A stretch of 64,000 bases of DNA, from contig JAGQHB010000056.1 of NCBI GenBank assembly GCA_020432045.1, forward strand, positions 60,962 through 124,961. Direction: 5' to 3'. This stretch comes from Dehalococcoidia bacterium (lineage in GTDB: Bacteria > Chloroflexota > Dehalococcoidia > Tepidiformales > Tepidiformaceae). The notes below the pieces were generated by a model. It was given only the letters and a program-made list of their open reading frames with translations, was not told the DNA's origin and did not search any database. Both the position numbers and the translations under genes were made by a program. Positions 36,755 to 45,137 of the stretch are shown here, one piece after another. Every line of letters starts with the position of its first letter. Position 1 is the first letter of the stretch.

Positions 36755-38447
36755 GGAACTCACGATCGAGGACTTCGCGGTCGCACGAGAAGTGCGGCTG
36801 GAGCCCGGCGCCGGGTTGAATGTGTTCACGGGCGAGACCGGCGCCGGGAAGTCGCTGGTAGTGGATGCGCTGGCGTTCGTGCTTGGGGCGAAGAAGGGCC
36901 GCGAGATCATCGCTGGCGGCGCGGAGCGCGCGCGCGTGAGGGCGCGATTGCATCTCGGTGGGACCGAAGTCGAGATCGAGCGGACCATTACTGCGGCTGG
37001 ACGGTCCACTGCAAAGATCGATGGCCGGGCAGCGACGCTGGACGAAGTTCAGTCCCTGGCGGCGGGTAACGTCGATATCCACGGCCAGGCGGAGCAATCG
37101 GCGATCTTGCGGCCTGCAGTCCAGCTGGCGGCGCTCGACCTGTACGCGGGGTTGGACGGCCAGAGGGTGCACGCAGGGGAGCTTGTGCGCGCCCTTCGGG
37201 ACGTGCGACGGAAGGCGCGATCGCTGCGCGAAGACGCGGACCAGCGAGAGCGGCTCGCGGACCAACTGCGCTTCGAATCTGACGAGATCGCTGGGGCAGG
37301 CATCGCTGCGGTCGATGAGGATGCCGCGCTGCAACAGGAGCGGAGCCGGCTGGGAAGCGTCACGCGGCTCATTGAGGCGGCTGTGGCGGTGGAGGCAGCA
37401 CTCGCGGAGCCGGCAATCGGAGCTGCCATCGCAGCCGCAGAGGACATCGAGCGCTACGACGGAGGAGCGGCAGAGATCGCCGCAGCGGCTGCACTGCTCG
37501 AAACAGCGGCGTTGGACCTCGCACGGTCCGTGCGGGTGTACCGCGAGACGCTGGAGGCGGACCCGGAACGGCTGGCAACCATCGACGAACGGCTCGACCG
37601 CCTGGCGCGCCTGAAGAGGAAATACGGCGGGACGCTTGAAGCGGTGATCGCCCACGGTAGACAGGCGGCGGAACGGCTCACGGGCCTCGATTCTGCGGAC
37701 GAACGGTGCGCCGAACTGGAAGCCCGGGCGTCCACGTTGCTCCTGGATCTGAGCGCGGTATGCACTGCGCTGTCCATTGCGCGCCGGGCAGCGGCGGGAG
37801 CGCTGGTGCGGGCACTGACCGCAGAACTGGAGCACCTGGGGATGGGCCAGGCACGCCTGGCAGCGGGATTCCAGTGCGAGGACGATCCAGACGGTGTTGA
37901 AGCTGCGTTCCCGGACTACGAGCGCGTGGCGGGAGACCCAGTCACGGGCGCAGCGGGCGAGAACGTGAGGCGATCGTTCTCTGAGACGGGGATCGACCGA
38001 GTGGAGTTCCTGGCGTCGTTCAACGCCGGGGATGAGCCCCGGCCGCTGGCTTCGGTGGCCAGCGGGGGAGAGACGTCCCGCTTCCTGCTGGCACTCACGA
38101 TTGTGCTCGGCAAGGCCGCAGGCCAGGCGATCGTGGTGTTTGACGAAGTGGACGAGGGCGTCGGCGGCCGAACGGGGTCGTTGGTCGGCGAGGCACTCGC
38201 GCGGCTTGGACAAGAACGGCAGGTGCTCTGCGTGACGCACCTGCCGCAGGTGGCGGCGTACGGCGACCGCCATTTCGTGGTTTCGAAGGTGGAGGACGGG
38301 GGGAGACCAGCATCCCGGATCGTCGAGGTTAGCGGGGGGACACGCGTTGATGAGTTGGCCGCAATGTTGGGCGGCGTGACCCATGCGACGCGCGCGGCCG
38401 CGAAAGAGCTACTGGCAGAGCGAGGGGGCGTCTCTTCGCGAACCTAG
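36747..38447 (+). CDS. recN: DNA repair protein RecN
   Basis: A 566-aa SMC-like ATPase for double-strand-break repair. Walker A GETGAGKSLVVDALAF, central coiled coil (about 160-340, rich in Ala/Arg/Glu), signature SGGETSRFLLAL and Walker B IVVFDEVDEGVGG. Start GTG 36747 (MLKELTIEDFAV) overlaps nadK by 8 nt; this start matches the RecN N-terminus, while an in-frame ATG at 36693 adds 18 basic residues. It shares a CTAG stop with the convergent ridA. Confidence 0.95.
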   Translation: MLKELTIEDFAVAREVRLEPGAGLNVFTGETGAGKSLVVDALAFVLGAKKGREIIAGGAERARVRARLHLGGTEVEIERTITAAGRSTAKIDGRAATLDEVQSLAAGNVDIHGQAEQSAILRPAVQLAALDLYAGLDGQRVHAGELVRALRDVRRKARSLREDADQRERLADQLRFESDEIAGAGIAAVDEDAALQQERSRLGSVTRLIEAAVAVEAALAEPAIGAAIAAAEDIERYDGGAAEIAAAAALLETAALDLARSVRVYRETLEADPERLATIDERLDRLARLKRKYGGTLEAVIAHGRQAAERLTGLDSADERCAELEARASTLLLDLSAVCTALSIARRAAAGALVRALTAELEHLGMGQARLAAGFQCEDDPDGVEAAFPDYERVAGDPVTGAAGENVRRSFSETGIDRVEFLASFNAGDEPRPLASVASGGETSRFLLALTIVLGKAAGQAIVVFDEVDEGVGGRTGSLVGEALARLGQERQVLCVTHLPQVAAYGDRHFVVSKVEDGGRPASRIVEVSGGTRVDELAAMLGGVTHATRAAAKELLAERGGVSSRT

Positions 38448-38842
38448 GAGACGTCCCCGATCATGGCGACGGCCTCGATCTCGACCAGGAAGTCCGGTGT
38501 GGCGAGGGACGAGACGACAAGGAAGGTGCTGGCGGGATAGCGCCCGGGGCGGAAGTGCTTCTGGCGCGCGGCGGCGACGGCGGGGCGATAGGCGATGTCG
38601 GTCACGAAAACAGTCGTCTTGACGATGTCATCCATGGAGCCACCGGCAGCGATGACGACACCCTTGAGGTTATTGAACACCTGGTCGACCTGCGCCGCGA
38701 TATCACCCTTGCCGACCAGCTCGCCCGAGACGTTGAGGGCGACCTGGCCCGAGATGAAGACAGGGGTACCGTTCTTGACGATTGCATGCGAATAGCCGTT
38801 GGTGCTGTGGAGGCTAGCGGGACGGACGGTGCGGGCGGGCAT
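38444..38842 (-). CDS. RidA family protein (reactive imine deaminase-like)
   Basis: A 132-aa YjgF/YER057c/UK114 domain. Motifs GTPVFISGQVALNVSGELV, DQVFNNLKGVVIAAGGSMDD and DIAYRPAVAAARQKHF are typical; the functional-type RidA Arg (around position 105 in E. coli) aligns with LVVSSLATPDFLVEIEAVA, where Arg is not obvious, so the enamine/imine deaminase activity is uncertain. Ribosome binding site GAGGA precedes the ATG. Confidence 0.85.
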   Translation of the reverse strand: MPARTVRPASLHSTNGYSHAIVKNGTPVFISGQVALNVSGELVGKGDIAAQVDQVFNNLKGVVIAAGGSMDDIVKTTVFVTDIAYRPAVAAARQKHFRPGRYPASTFLVVSSLATPDFLVEIEAVAMIGDVS

Positions 38843-38919
38843 GGCAGGACTCCTCGGTGGTGTGACGAGACCCGGACGAATCCGGGCCTCGATTTCGTCG
38901 TGGCAGTGTAGAACGAGGG

Positions 38920-39513
38920 CTAGGAGTAGCGCTCCTCGCGCCAGGGGTCGCCGTACATGTGGTAGCCGTAGGTCTCCCAGAACCCAGGGCGATCACCGTC
39001 GAGGAACTGAATGCCCCCGACCCACTTGGCGCTCTTCCAGAAGTAGAGATGGGGGACAACGAGGCGGAGGGGCCAACCATGCTCGGGCGTGAGAGGTTCG
39101 CCGTTGTGGGTATGAGCGAACATGACCTGGTCTTCGAGCAGGTCTTTGAGCGGCACGTTGGTGGTGTAGCCGCCGTAGCTGTGGAGCATGGCGTAGCGGG
39201 CCTCGGGCTTGAGCTTTAGCTGGTCGAGGAGCGCGCGGAAAGGGATACCCTTCCACTCGTTGTCGTACTTGCTCCAGGTGGTGACGCAGTGGATGTCGTT
39301 GACTTCGGTGTCTTCGCCGAGAGCGTTGAACTCGTCCCAGGTGAAGCTTTTCTCTTCTTCGACGAGGCCCCACACGTGGAACTTCCAGGTATCGAGCGAG
39401 ATCCGGGGGATGCTGCCGTAGTGGAGTACAGGCCAGCCCTGGGTGAGATGCTGGCCGGGCGGGAGCCGGAGTTTGCCATCGGGACGCAGCTCTTTGGTCA
39501 TGGCGGTTGCCAT
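38920..39513 (-). CDS. Sulfite oxidase-like molybdopterin oxidoreductase
   Basis: A 197-aa domain of the sulfite oxidase / MsrP (YedY) family that binds molybdopterin: LDTWKFHVWGLVEEE, the Mo-ligand Cys76 in NDIHCVTTWSKYDNEW, and GWPLRLVVPHLYFWKSAKWVGGIQF. No signal peptide is seen, so it is probably cytosolic and lacks the heme partner; it is shorter than sulfite oxidase because the dimerisation domain is missing. A possible -10 (TACGCT) and AGGAG lie upstream. Substrate unknown. Confidence 0.87.
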   Translation of the reverse strand: MATAMTKELRPDGKLRLPPGQHLTQGWPVLHYGSIPRISLDTWKFHVWGLVEEEKSFTWDEFNALGEDTEVNDIHCVTTWSKYDNEWKGIPFRALLDQLKLKPEARYAMLHSYGGYTTNVPLKDLLEDQVMFAHTHNGEPLTPEHGWPLRLVVPHLYFWKSAKWVGGIQFLDGDRPGFWETYGYHMYGDPWREERYS

Positions 39514-39634
39514 CGGTCGTGCTCCTGTCGGGGATGCTTTCGGTGCTCTCTAGCGTAGCAGCCACAGCTGTGCGGCGGTGAAGAGGTCCTTTCGTGTTGT
39601 GCCTGGTGCAGTGTCGCGGGGGAGGCGACTCACC

Positions 39635-39640
39635 TACGAT
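39635..39640 (+). promoter_or_regulatory. -10 box of lspA (leaderless)
   Basis: TACGAT, exactly 6 nt before GTG 39647. This supports GTG 39647 as the lspA start rather than the upstream in-frame codon at 39578. Confidence 0.5.
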
Positions 39641-39646
39641 GGTGGC

Positions 39647-40162
39647 GTGAGTGAATCCCCCGCACGAAGAATCCCGTTGCTGCCGCCACTACAGGCGAGC
39701 GCGCGAGATGGCTGGTTCCTGGGGCTGGCGCTCTGTGTCGTCGGACTGGACCAGCTCACAAAATGGGCGATCCGCACGAATCTCGACTTCGGGGAATCGA
39801 TCCCAGAAGACGGGCTCCTGCGGATTGTGCACTTCACCAACAGCGGGGCAGCGTTCGGGATGTTCCAGGGTGCGGGGCCGTTGCTCGCGCTCACAAGCAT
39901 CATCGGGATGGTGGCCATCGCGGTGTACCTGTTCAATCCCGGATTTGCCCACCCGGCCGTACGAGCGGGACTGGCGCTCATGCTTGGTGGAGCTGTGGGG
40001 AACTTGATTGACCGGGTACGGATGGGTGAGGTGACGGACTTCATCAAGGTACCGCATTGGCCGGCGTTCAACGTGGCGGACTCGGCCATCACGGTAGGCG
40101 TAGTGTTCCTGATCGCGGCGATGATATGGACGAACGAGGGAACGAAGAAATCAGACGACTAA
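39647..40162 (+). CDS. lspA: Lipoprotein signal peptidase
   Basis: A 171-aa aspartyl protease of the inner membrane that cuts lipoprotein signal peptides. Four hydrophobic segments; catalytic motifs GNLIDRV and FNVADSAIT carry the two aspartates, with TNSGAAFGMF between. Start GTG 39647 (MSESPARRIPLLPP) is leaderless. Followed by rluD, which overlaps it by 37 nt. The same gene order lspA-rluD is common. Confidence 0.95.
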   Translation: MSESPARRIPLLPPLQASARDGWFLGLALCVVGLDQLTKWAIRTNLDFGESIPEDGLLRIVHFTNSGAAFGMFQGAGPLLALTSIIGMVAIAVYLFNPGFAHPAVRAGLALMLGGAVGNLIDRVRMGEVTDFIKVPHWPAFNVADSAITVGVVFLIAAMIWTNEGTKKSDD

Positions 40163-41112
40163 CAGCGGAATCATTCGGGCGGATCGACGTGGTAGTGAGC
40201 GAAGCATTCGCCGACCTGAGCCGGGGCCGAGTGCAGCGGATGCTGGGCGAAGGCGCCATCACGATCGGCGGCGAGCCGGCGCGGAAATCGGCGCAGGTCT
40301 CGCCTGGAGACGAGATCGAAGTCCATGTCGAGCGCTTCGAACGGCGGCCGCCCGTGAGTGTGCCAGAGCTCGACGTCGTGTACGAGGACGACTCAGTGGT
40401 TGTGATCAACAAGCCAGCAGGCGTGGTGGTCCATGGCGGGCCAGGCGATACGGCGCCGACCGTAGTGGCCTGGTTCGTGCAACGGTACCCGGAGCTGGCG
40501 GCGCGCTTCGACGTCGAGCGTCCTGGCGTGGTGCACCGGCTGGACAAGGACACGAGCGGGATCATGGTGCTGGCAAAGACTCCCGGGGCGCAGGGCGCAG
40601 TGAGCAAGGCGTTCGAGGCACGCGACGTGGTGAAGCGGTACCTGGCCATCGTCGCGGGCGTGCCAGCCAAACCGCGCGCGAGCATTGACGCGCCAATTGG
40701 GCGGCATGGCGGCGACCGGACGAAGATGGCGGTCACGCGCCGCGGCCGGGAGTCGCGGACCGACTACGAGACGCTTGGTGATGACGGCGAGCGGGCGCTG
40801 CTGGCCTTGCGGTTGCACACGGGCCGGACGCACCAGATCCGGGTGCACCTGGCGGCGATACGGGTGCCCGTGGTGAACGACGCGACCTACGGGACAGGAG
40901 GGGACGGCAGGCAGCTGTTGCACGCCTGGCACCTGGTGTTCCCGCACCCGCACGGCGGGCGGCTGACAGTGACCGCACCGTTGCCGGCCGACATGGCAGC
41001 CGCGGTTCGCCAGATGGGGTTGGAAGAATTAGCCTCACGATACGAAGCAATCACGCCTCCGGAGCGCACGCCATCTGACGGCGTCGAAGACAAAGGCCAC
41101 GAGGAAGCATGA
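40126..41112 (+). CDS. rluD: RluA-family pseudouridine synthase (RluD-like)
   Basis: A 328-aa enzyme isomerising uridines in 23S rRNA. An S4 domain (RGRVQRMLGEGAITIGGEPARKS) precedes the PSUS domain: VVINKPAGVVVHGGPG, catalytic Asp in HRLDKDTSGIMVLAK and RPHTGRTHQIRVHL-like (HTGRTHQIRVHLA). I took ATG 40126 (MDERGNEEIRR), giving a 37-nt overlap with lspA; a later start near 40170 would also be possible but removes conserved residues. gltX overlaps its stop by ATGA. Confidence 0.92.
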   Translation: MDERGNEEIRRLTAESFGRIDVVVSEAFADLSRGRVQRMLGEGAITIGGEPARKSAQVSPGDEIEVHVERFERRPPVSVPELDVVYEDDSVVVINKPAGVVVHGGPGDTAPTVVAWFVQRYPELAARFDVERPGVVHRLDKDTSGIMVLAKTPGAQGAVSKAFEARDVVKRYLAIVAGVPAKPRASIDAPIGRHGGDRTKMAVTRRGRESRTDYETLGDDGERALLALRLHTGRTHQIRVHLAAIRVPVVNDATYGTGGDGRQLLHAWHLVFPHPHGGRLTVTAPLPADMAAAVRQMGLEELASRYEAITPPERTPSDGVEDKGHEEA

Positions 41113-42575
41113 CCGTCCGAACCCGCTACGCACCGAGCCCGACGGGGGATCCGCACGTCGGCAACATCCGCAGCGCCGTGTTTGCATGGGCGATGGCGCG
41201 GGCAAACGGTGGGCAGTTCCTGCTCCGGATCGAGGATACGGACCGTGCGCGGCTGGTCCCCGGTTCGATGGATGCGATCTTCGAGAGCCTGCGCTGGCTC
41301 GGGATCGACTGGGATGAAGGGCCAGACGTGGGTGGCCCTCACGCGCCCTATGTACAGTCGGAGCGGCTGCACCTGTACCAGGCCGCGGCCTCGGAGTTGA
41401 TCGCGAAGGGGCGAGCATATCGCTGCTTCTGCACGGCTGAACGGCTGGATGCGATGCGAGCGTCGCAGACCGCGGCGAAGCGGCCGCCGGGCTATGACGG
41501 CCTGTGCCGGGGGATTGACGCGGCGGAATCGGAATCGAGAGCGAAATCAGAACCGTTCGTGGTCCGGTTCCGGATGAAGGACGAGGGGCAGACGGTGCTC
41601 CGGGACCTTGTGCGCGGAGAGATCGTGTTCGAGAACGCGCTTCAGGATGACTTTGTCGCACTGAAGTCAGACGGTTTCCCGACGTATCACCTCGCGGTGG
41701 TGGTCGACGACCACGAGATGGAGATTACGCACGCGATCCGTGGCGACGAGTGGGTTTCGAGCGCGCCGAAGCATCTGCAGATCTTCGAGGCGCTGGGGTA
41801 CGAACCGACGCTGTTTGCACACCTGCCGCTGATCGTCGGCGTGGACCGCAAAAAGCTGAGCAAGCGCTCGGGCGACACAGCGCTGCTGGATTACGCGAAG
41901 AAGGGCTATCTGCCGGACGCAATGCTCAACTTCCTGACGCTGTTGGGATGGTCGCTGGACGACAAGACGACGATCATCTCGCGCGAGACACTGCTCAAGA
42001 GCTTCACGGTGGAGCGCGTGGTACCGAACCCCGCCGCGTTTGACCTCGACCGGCTGAACTTCCTGAACGGGCAGTACATCAAGCAGCTGACCGACGAGCA
42101 GTGGGAGGCGGTGGTCCGCGAGTGGGCCGAGCGCGACCTTCCCGGGCACATCTTGCGCCCGCTGGACGAAGACCTCGTCCGTCAAGTTGCGCCGCTGCTA
42201 CGGGACCGTGTGGGCACGCTCTCAGAGGTGGCGCCGCAGATCGAGTTCCTGTTCGGAGGGGCTGCGCCGGAGTATCCGAAGGAGCTGCTGAGCGAACGGC
42301 TCGGTGGCGAGCACATGGAAGCGCTGAGGGTCGTGGACGCGGCGTTGCTGGCGCTGGATGCAGTGTCGCCGGAGCTGTGGGTGAAAGAGCGCATCGAAGC
42401 GGCGATCCGGGGGATGGAAGAGCCGCTGGGGATGAAGCTGCGGAAGTTCGCATCCGTGCTGTACGTGGCGGCAATGGGCCGGGCAGCGGGGATCCCGCTG
42501 TTCGACTCGCTGGAGATCCTCGGTCGCGAGCGTTCGTTGGATCGGTTGCGACGCGCGCGGGGGCTGCTGGAGTAG
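41109..42575 (+). CDS. gltX: Glutamyl-tRNA synthetase
   Basis: A 488-aa class I synthetase: HIGH-type SPTGDPHVGNIRSAVF near residue 10, KLSKRSGD (KMSKS) near 253, and the C-terminal anticodon-binding cage of the bacterial GluRS type. ATGA overlap with rluD. It is followed directly by a tRNA-Gln gene; most bacteria of this kind lack GlnRS and use a non-discriminating GluRS plus GatCAB, which would fit, but specificity is not provable here. Confidence 0.95.
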   Translation: MTVRTRYAPSPTGDPHVGNIRSAVFAWAMARANGGQFLLRIEDTDRARLVPGSMDAIFESLRWLGIDWDEGPDVGGPHAPYVQSERLHLYQAAASELIAKGRAYRCFCTAERLDAMRASQTAAKRPPGYDGLCRGIDAAESESRAKSEPFVVRFRMKDEGQTVLRDLVRGEIVFENALQDDFVALKSDGFPTYHLAVVVDDHEMEITHAIRGDEWVSSAPKHLQIFEALGYEPTLFAHLPLIVGVDRKKLSKRSGDTALLDYAKKGYLPDAMLNFLTLLGWSLDDKTTIISRETLLKSFTVERVVPNPAAFDLDRLNFLNGQYIKQLTDEQWEAVVREWAERDLPGHILRPLDEDLVRQVAPLLRDRVGTLSEVAPQIEFLFGGAAPEYPKELLSERLGGEHMEALRVVDAALLALDAVSPELWVKERIEAAIRGMEEPLGMKLRKFASVLYVAAMGRAAGIPLFDSLEILGRERSLDRLRRARGLLE

Positions 42576-42603
42576 CGGGGTTTTCCGAGCGGCGGGGAGC
42601 CGG

Positions 42604-42609
42604 TACCCT
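42604..42609 (+). promoter_or_regulatory. -10 box of tRNA-Gln
   Basis: TACCCT, 18 nt before the tRNA 5' end, identical to the purM and aspS hexamers. A weak TTTTCC 17 nt upstream could serve as -35. Confidence 0.45.
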
Positions 42610-42627
42610 GAGGGACGCCGGTCACGC

Positions 42628-42701
42628 TGGGGACTCGTCTAATGGTAGGACAGCAGATTCTGGATCTGTACGTGGGGGTTCGACTCCTCCGTCCCCAGCC
42701 A
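42628..42701 (+). tRNA. tRNA-Gln (CUG anticodon)
   Basis: A 74-nt cloverleaf. The acceptor stem TGGGGAC pairs with GTCCCCA, the D arm is GTCT-AATGGTA-GGAC, the anticodon stem GCAGA/TCTGT closes loop TTCTGGA (anticodon CTG, codon CAG), and the T arm has the standard TTCGACT loop. The U1-A72 first pair is typical of bacterial tRNA-Gln. CCA is encoded. It lies between gltX and iscU. Confidence 0.95.
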
Positions 42702-42706
42702 ATTAC

Positions 42707-43084
42707 TTACTGAGCAGCGCGATTTCGATAGTCTTTGACGGCCGCCTGGAGGGCGTCGGCGGCGAGGACGCTGCAATGGACCTTGTCCTTCGGAAGGCCG
42801 CCGATGCCCTCGGCGATAGCCTCGCGCGTGAGCGCTTCGACTTGCTCCAGGGGCCAGCCTTTCACCATTTCACTGGCGAACGAACTCGTGGCGATGGCGG
42901 GCGGGCAGCCGCGCGTGAGCCAACGAACGTCAGCGATGTGGCCGTCCTCGACGCGAATCATGACGCGCATGCGATCGCCGCAGACGGGATTCGCGGTCGT
43001 GGCTTCGCCATCCGGGTCGTCGAGTTCACCGCTGTTGCGGGGATTTTCGAAATGTTCGATGACAAGAGGAGCGTAGGCGGCCAT
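42707..43084 (-). CDS. iscU: Fe-S cluster scaffold protein (IscU/SufU-like)
   Basis: A 125-aa NifU N-terminal domain scaffold. Three cluster-ligand cysteines are placed as in IscU: NPVCGDRM (Cys35), TRGCPPAIATSS (Cys60) and KVHCSVLAADAL (Cys104). No iscS is beside it. Start ATG 43084 (MAAYAPLVIEHF) has a -10-like box 6 nt upstream and so appears leaderless; a very long in-frame N-terminal extension antisense to comFC is rejected. Confidence 0.93.
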   Translation of the reverse strand: MAAYAPLVIEHFENPRNSGELDDPDGEATTANPVCGDRMRVMIRVEDGHIADVRWLTRGCPPAIATSSFASEMVKGWPLEQVEALTREAIAEGIGGLPKDKVHCSVLAADALQAAVKDYRNRAAQ

Positions 43085-43090
43085 GGAGCG

Positions 43091-43096
43091 ATCGTA
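43091..43096 (-). promoter_or_regulatory. -10 box of iscU (leaderless)
   Basis: TACGAT on the minus strand, exactly 6 nt (CGCTCC) before ATG 43084. Almost the same sequence precedes fabF. Confidence 0.5.
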
Positions 43097-43118
43097 GCGG
43101 GTCGGCAGGGACCGTGCC

Positions 43119-43871
43119 TCAGCCGTCGCCACCGGTGGGCCAGGCCCTGTCTGGAGGATTCGCTCGCGCGAAGGTGATGGCGACGACGTGGGACGCGCCG
43201 AAGTCCTTGAGGACACGGGCGCATTCATTGGCAGTTGCGCCCGTGGTGAGGACGTCATCGATGAGCGCGACCCGCGCACCATCCAAGCGTTCGCCACGGT
43301 AGTCGAAAGCGCCGGCGACGTTTCCGCGGCGGGCGGCGAGGTCGAGGCCGACCTGGCTCCGGGTCCTTCGGGAGCGGAGCAGCCCGCCAGCGGGCCTTTC
43401 GAGCGCGAGGTGATCCAGGATGGCTTCGGCCTGGTTGAATCCGCGGGAGCGAACCCTGCGCCGGTGGAGCGGCACCGGAAATGCGACGGTGAGCTGTTCG
43501 GCGGCAAGCAGGCCGCCAATATCTGGCGCCAGTGTTTGGGCGATGGCACGCACACGGCGGTACTTGAGTGCGTGGACGAGGGCGCGGGCAGGCCCTTCGT
43601 GCCGATAGGCCGCCCGGGCACCATCGAGTGCGTCCCAGTGCATGCATGCCGGGCAGAAATCGGCGCCATCCCACGGAGCGGAACAGTTGCCGCACGTGCC
43701 CGGGCCGGAAGCAGGGATGAGCAACTCGTGGCAGCGTTCGCAGAGGAATCCCTGTTCGAAGCGGCCGCAGGCGGCGCAACGTGGCGGGTAGAGGACATCG
43801 CGCACGGCGAGAGCCGCGCGACGCAAACCCGAAGACCTGGCTGCTGCCAACACCTGCCGATCAGAGGGCAT
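43119..43871 (-). CDS. comFC: ComF family phosphoribosyltransferase-like protein
   Basis: A 250-aa ComFC/GntX protein: an N-terminal zinc ribbon (PPRCAACGRFEQGFLCERC and CGNCSAPWDGADFCPAC), then a phosphoribosyltransferase fold with the PRPP loop VALIDDVLTTGATANE. ComF proteins support DNA uptake and transformation, and some members have other roles. Start ATG 43871 (MPSDRQ) preferred; a TTG at 43889 would add six residues. Divergent from moaD. Confidence 0.9.
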   Translation of the reverse strand: MPSDRQVLAAARSSGLRRAALAVRDVLYPPRCAACGRFEQGFLCERCHELLIPASGPGTCGNCSAPWDGADFCPACMHWDALDGARAAYRHEGPARALVHALKYRRVRAIAQTLAPDIGGLLAAEQLTVAFPVPLHRRRVRSRGFNQAEAILDHLALERPAGGLLRSRRTRSQVGLDLAARRGNVAGAFDYRGERLDGARVALIDDVLTTGATANECARVLKDFGASHVVAITFARANPPDRAWPTGGDG

Positions 43872-43908
43872 AGAAGGAGGCGATGGCAAGTGGAGCGGGC
43901 TGGTCGCT

Positions 43909-43914
43909 TACAAT
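43909..43914 (+). promoter_or_regulatory. -10 box of moaD (leaderless)
   Basis: TACAAT, a near-consensus hexamer, 7 nt before ATG 43922. It rules against the longer in-frame start at 43883. Confidence 0.55.
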
Positions 43915-43921
43915 CAGACGG

Positions 43922-44167
43922 ATGACTGTGACGATATTACTGTTCGCATCGCTGGCTGAGGCTGCAGGGACACGGCGGCTGGAGCTGGCCGCGGAGCCCG
44001 GGGACACCGTGGCGTCCGTGCGTGACCGTGTTGTGTCGGCGCATCCGCAGCTCGCACGGTTCGTGCCGACACTGATGGTGGCGGTCGACGAGGTGTACGC
44101 GACAGACGACGACCCTGTGCCACCGGGAGCGACCGTGGCATTGATTCCACCGGTATCGGGAGGGTAG
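43922..44167 (+). CDS. moaD: Molybdopterin synthase sulfur carrier subunit
   Basis: An 81-aa ubiquitin-fold protein (MTVTILLFASLAEAAG) ending in the required Gly-Gly, which carries the thiocarboxylate sulfur in molybdopterin synthesis. Partner MoaE is encoded 2 nt downstream. Length matches MoaD. Leaderless start at ATG 43922. Confidence 0.93.
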   Translation: MTVTILLFASLAEAAGTRRLELAAEPGDTVASVRDRVVSAHPQLARFVPTLMVAVDEVYATDDDPVPPGATVALIPPVSGG

Positions 44168-44169
44168 CG

Positions 44170-44619
44170 ATGTTGGTGCGGGTGACGGACTTGCCGCTCG
44201 ACGTGAACGAGGCCATCTCGGCGGTTGAGACGCCCTCGGCGGGGGCCGTGAACGTGTTCCTGGGCGTGGTCCGGGACAACAACCTGGGGCGGCGCGTCGG
44301 CCACCTCGTGTACGACGCCTATCCGTCCATGGCGGAGCGCGTGATGCGGGAACTGGGCGAAGAGGCGATCGAGAAGTTTGGAATCCTGGACTACGCGATC
44401 TTCCACCGGACGGGGAAGCTGGCTATCGGCGAGGCGAGCCTGCTCGTGACGATCAGCTCGGGCCATCGGGGCGAGTCTTTCGAAGCGGGCCACTGGCTGG
44501 TGAACTCGATCAAGAAACGCGTGCCGGTTTGGAAAAAAGAGGTGTGGGAAGACGGCGAGGAGTGGATCGAAGGGCCTGAGTCCCTGGGGATTCAGCAGGC
44601 GCCGGCTTCGATGCGATGA
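44170..44619 (+). CDS. moaE: Molybdopterin synthase catalytic subunit
   Basis: A 149-aa MoaE: GAVNVFLGVVRDNNLGR at the start, and ISSGHRGESFEAGHWLVNSIKKRVPVWKKE with the catalytic lysine region. It converts cPMP to molybdopterin with MoaD. The downstream Nudix gene overlaps it by ATGA. Supplies the cofactor for the Mo-oxidoreductase at 38.9 kb, by inference. Confidence 0.94.
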   Translation: MLVRVTDLPLDVNEAISAVETPSAGAVNVFLGVVRDNNLGRRVGHLVYDAYPSMAERVMRELGEEAIEKFGILDYAIFHRTGKLAIGEASLLVTISSGHRGESFEAGHWLVNSIKKRVPVWKKEVWEDGEEWIEGPESLGIQQAPASMR

Positions 44620-45137
44620 CGAGCCACCCGCACTCGTTCAGCCGCTATTGCATGCAGTGCGGGCAGCGGCTCACGACGGCTGTGCCTGAGGGCGATCACA
44701 AGCGGCGGTTGGTCTGCATGGACTGTGGATTCGTGCACTACATCAACCCGAGGCCTGTGGCTGGCACTATCCCGGCACGAGAGGACGGGCGCTTGCTGCT
44801 GCTGCGCCGGGCCATTGAGCCACGGCTCGGTTCCTGGGTGTTTCCCGGCGGGTATATGGACGTGGGCGAGACGGCTGAAGAGGCGGCGATCCGGGAGACG
44901 ATGGAAGAAGCGATGCTAGAGGTGACGCAGCTCCAGCTCTCGGGCGTATACACGCGCCCGGAGCCGGGCGTAGTCGTGATCGTCTACGAAGCACTGGCCG
45001 TGGGTGAGGCGGCGGTGGGTGAGGAGACCAGCGAGATCGCGTGGTTCGAGCCGGAAAAGATCCCATGGGGGGAGCTGGCATTCGACTCAACGGAGTGGGC
45101 GCTGCGGGACTGGACCAGGCGGCGGGCCGAAGGCTAG
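44616..45137 (+). CDS. Nudix hydrolase with N-terminal zinc ribbon
   Basis: A 173-aa protein: CMQCGQ and CMDCG make a four-Cys zinc ribbon (residues 8-37), then a Nudix domain. The Nudix box GYMDVGETAEEAAIRETMEEAML fits GX5EX7REUXEEXGU except that the final Gly is Met. Such zinc-ribbon Nudix proteins include NudC-like NADH pyrophosphatases, although this one is shorter. Translationally coupled to moaE. Its TAG shares a CTAG with the convergent membrane-protein gene. Confidence 0.88.
   Translation: MTSHPHSFSRYCMQCGQRLTTAVPEGDHKRRLVCMDCGFVHYINPRPVAGTIPAREDGRLLLLRRAIEPRLGSWVFPGGYMDVGETAEEAAIRETMEEAMLEVTQLQLSGVYTRPEPGVVVIVYEALAVGEAAVGEETSEIAWFEPEKIPWGELAFDSTEWALRDWTRRRAEG

Noticed and set aside
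36738..38384. A 548-aa minus-strand ORF opposite recN
   Set aside because: Shadow of recN; Arg/Cys/Gln-rich with no recognisable domain.
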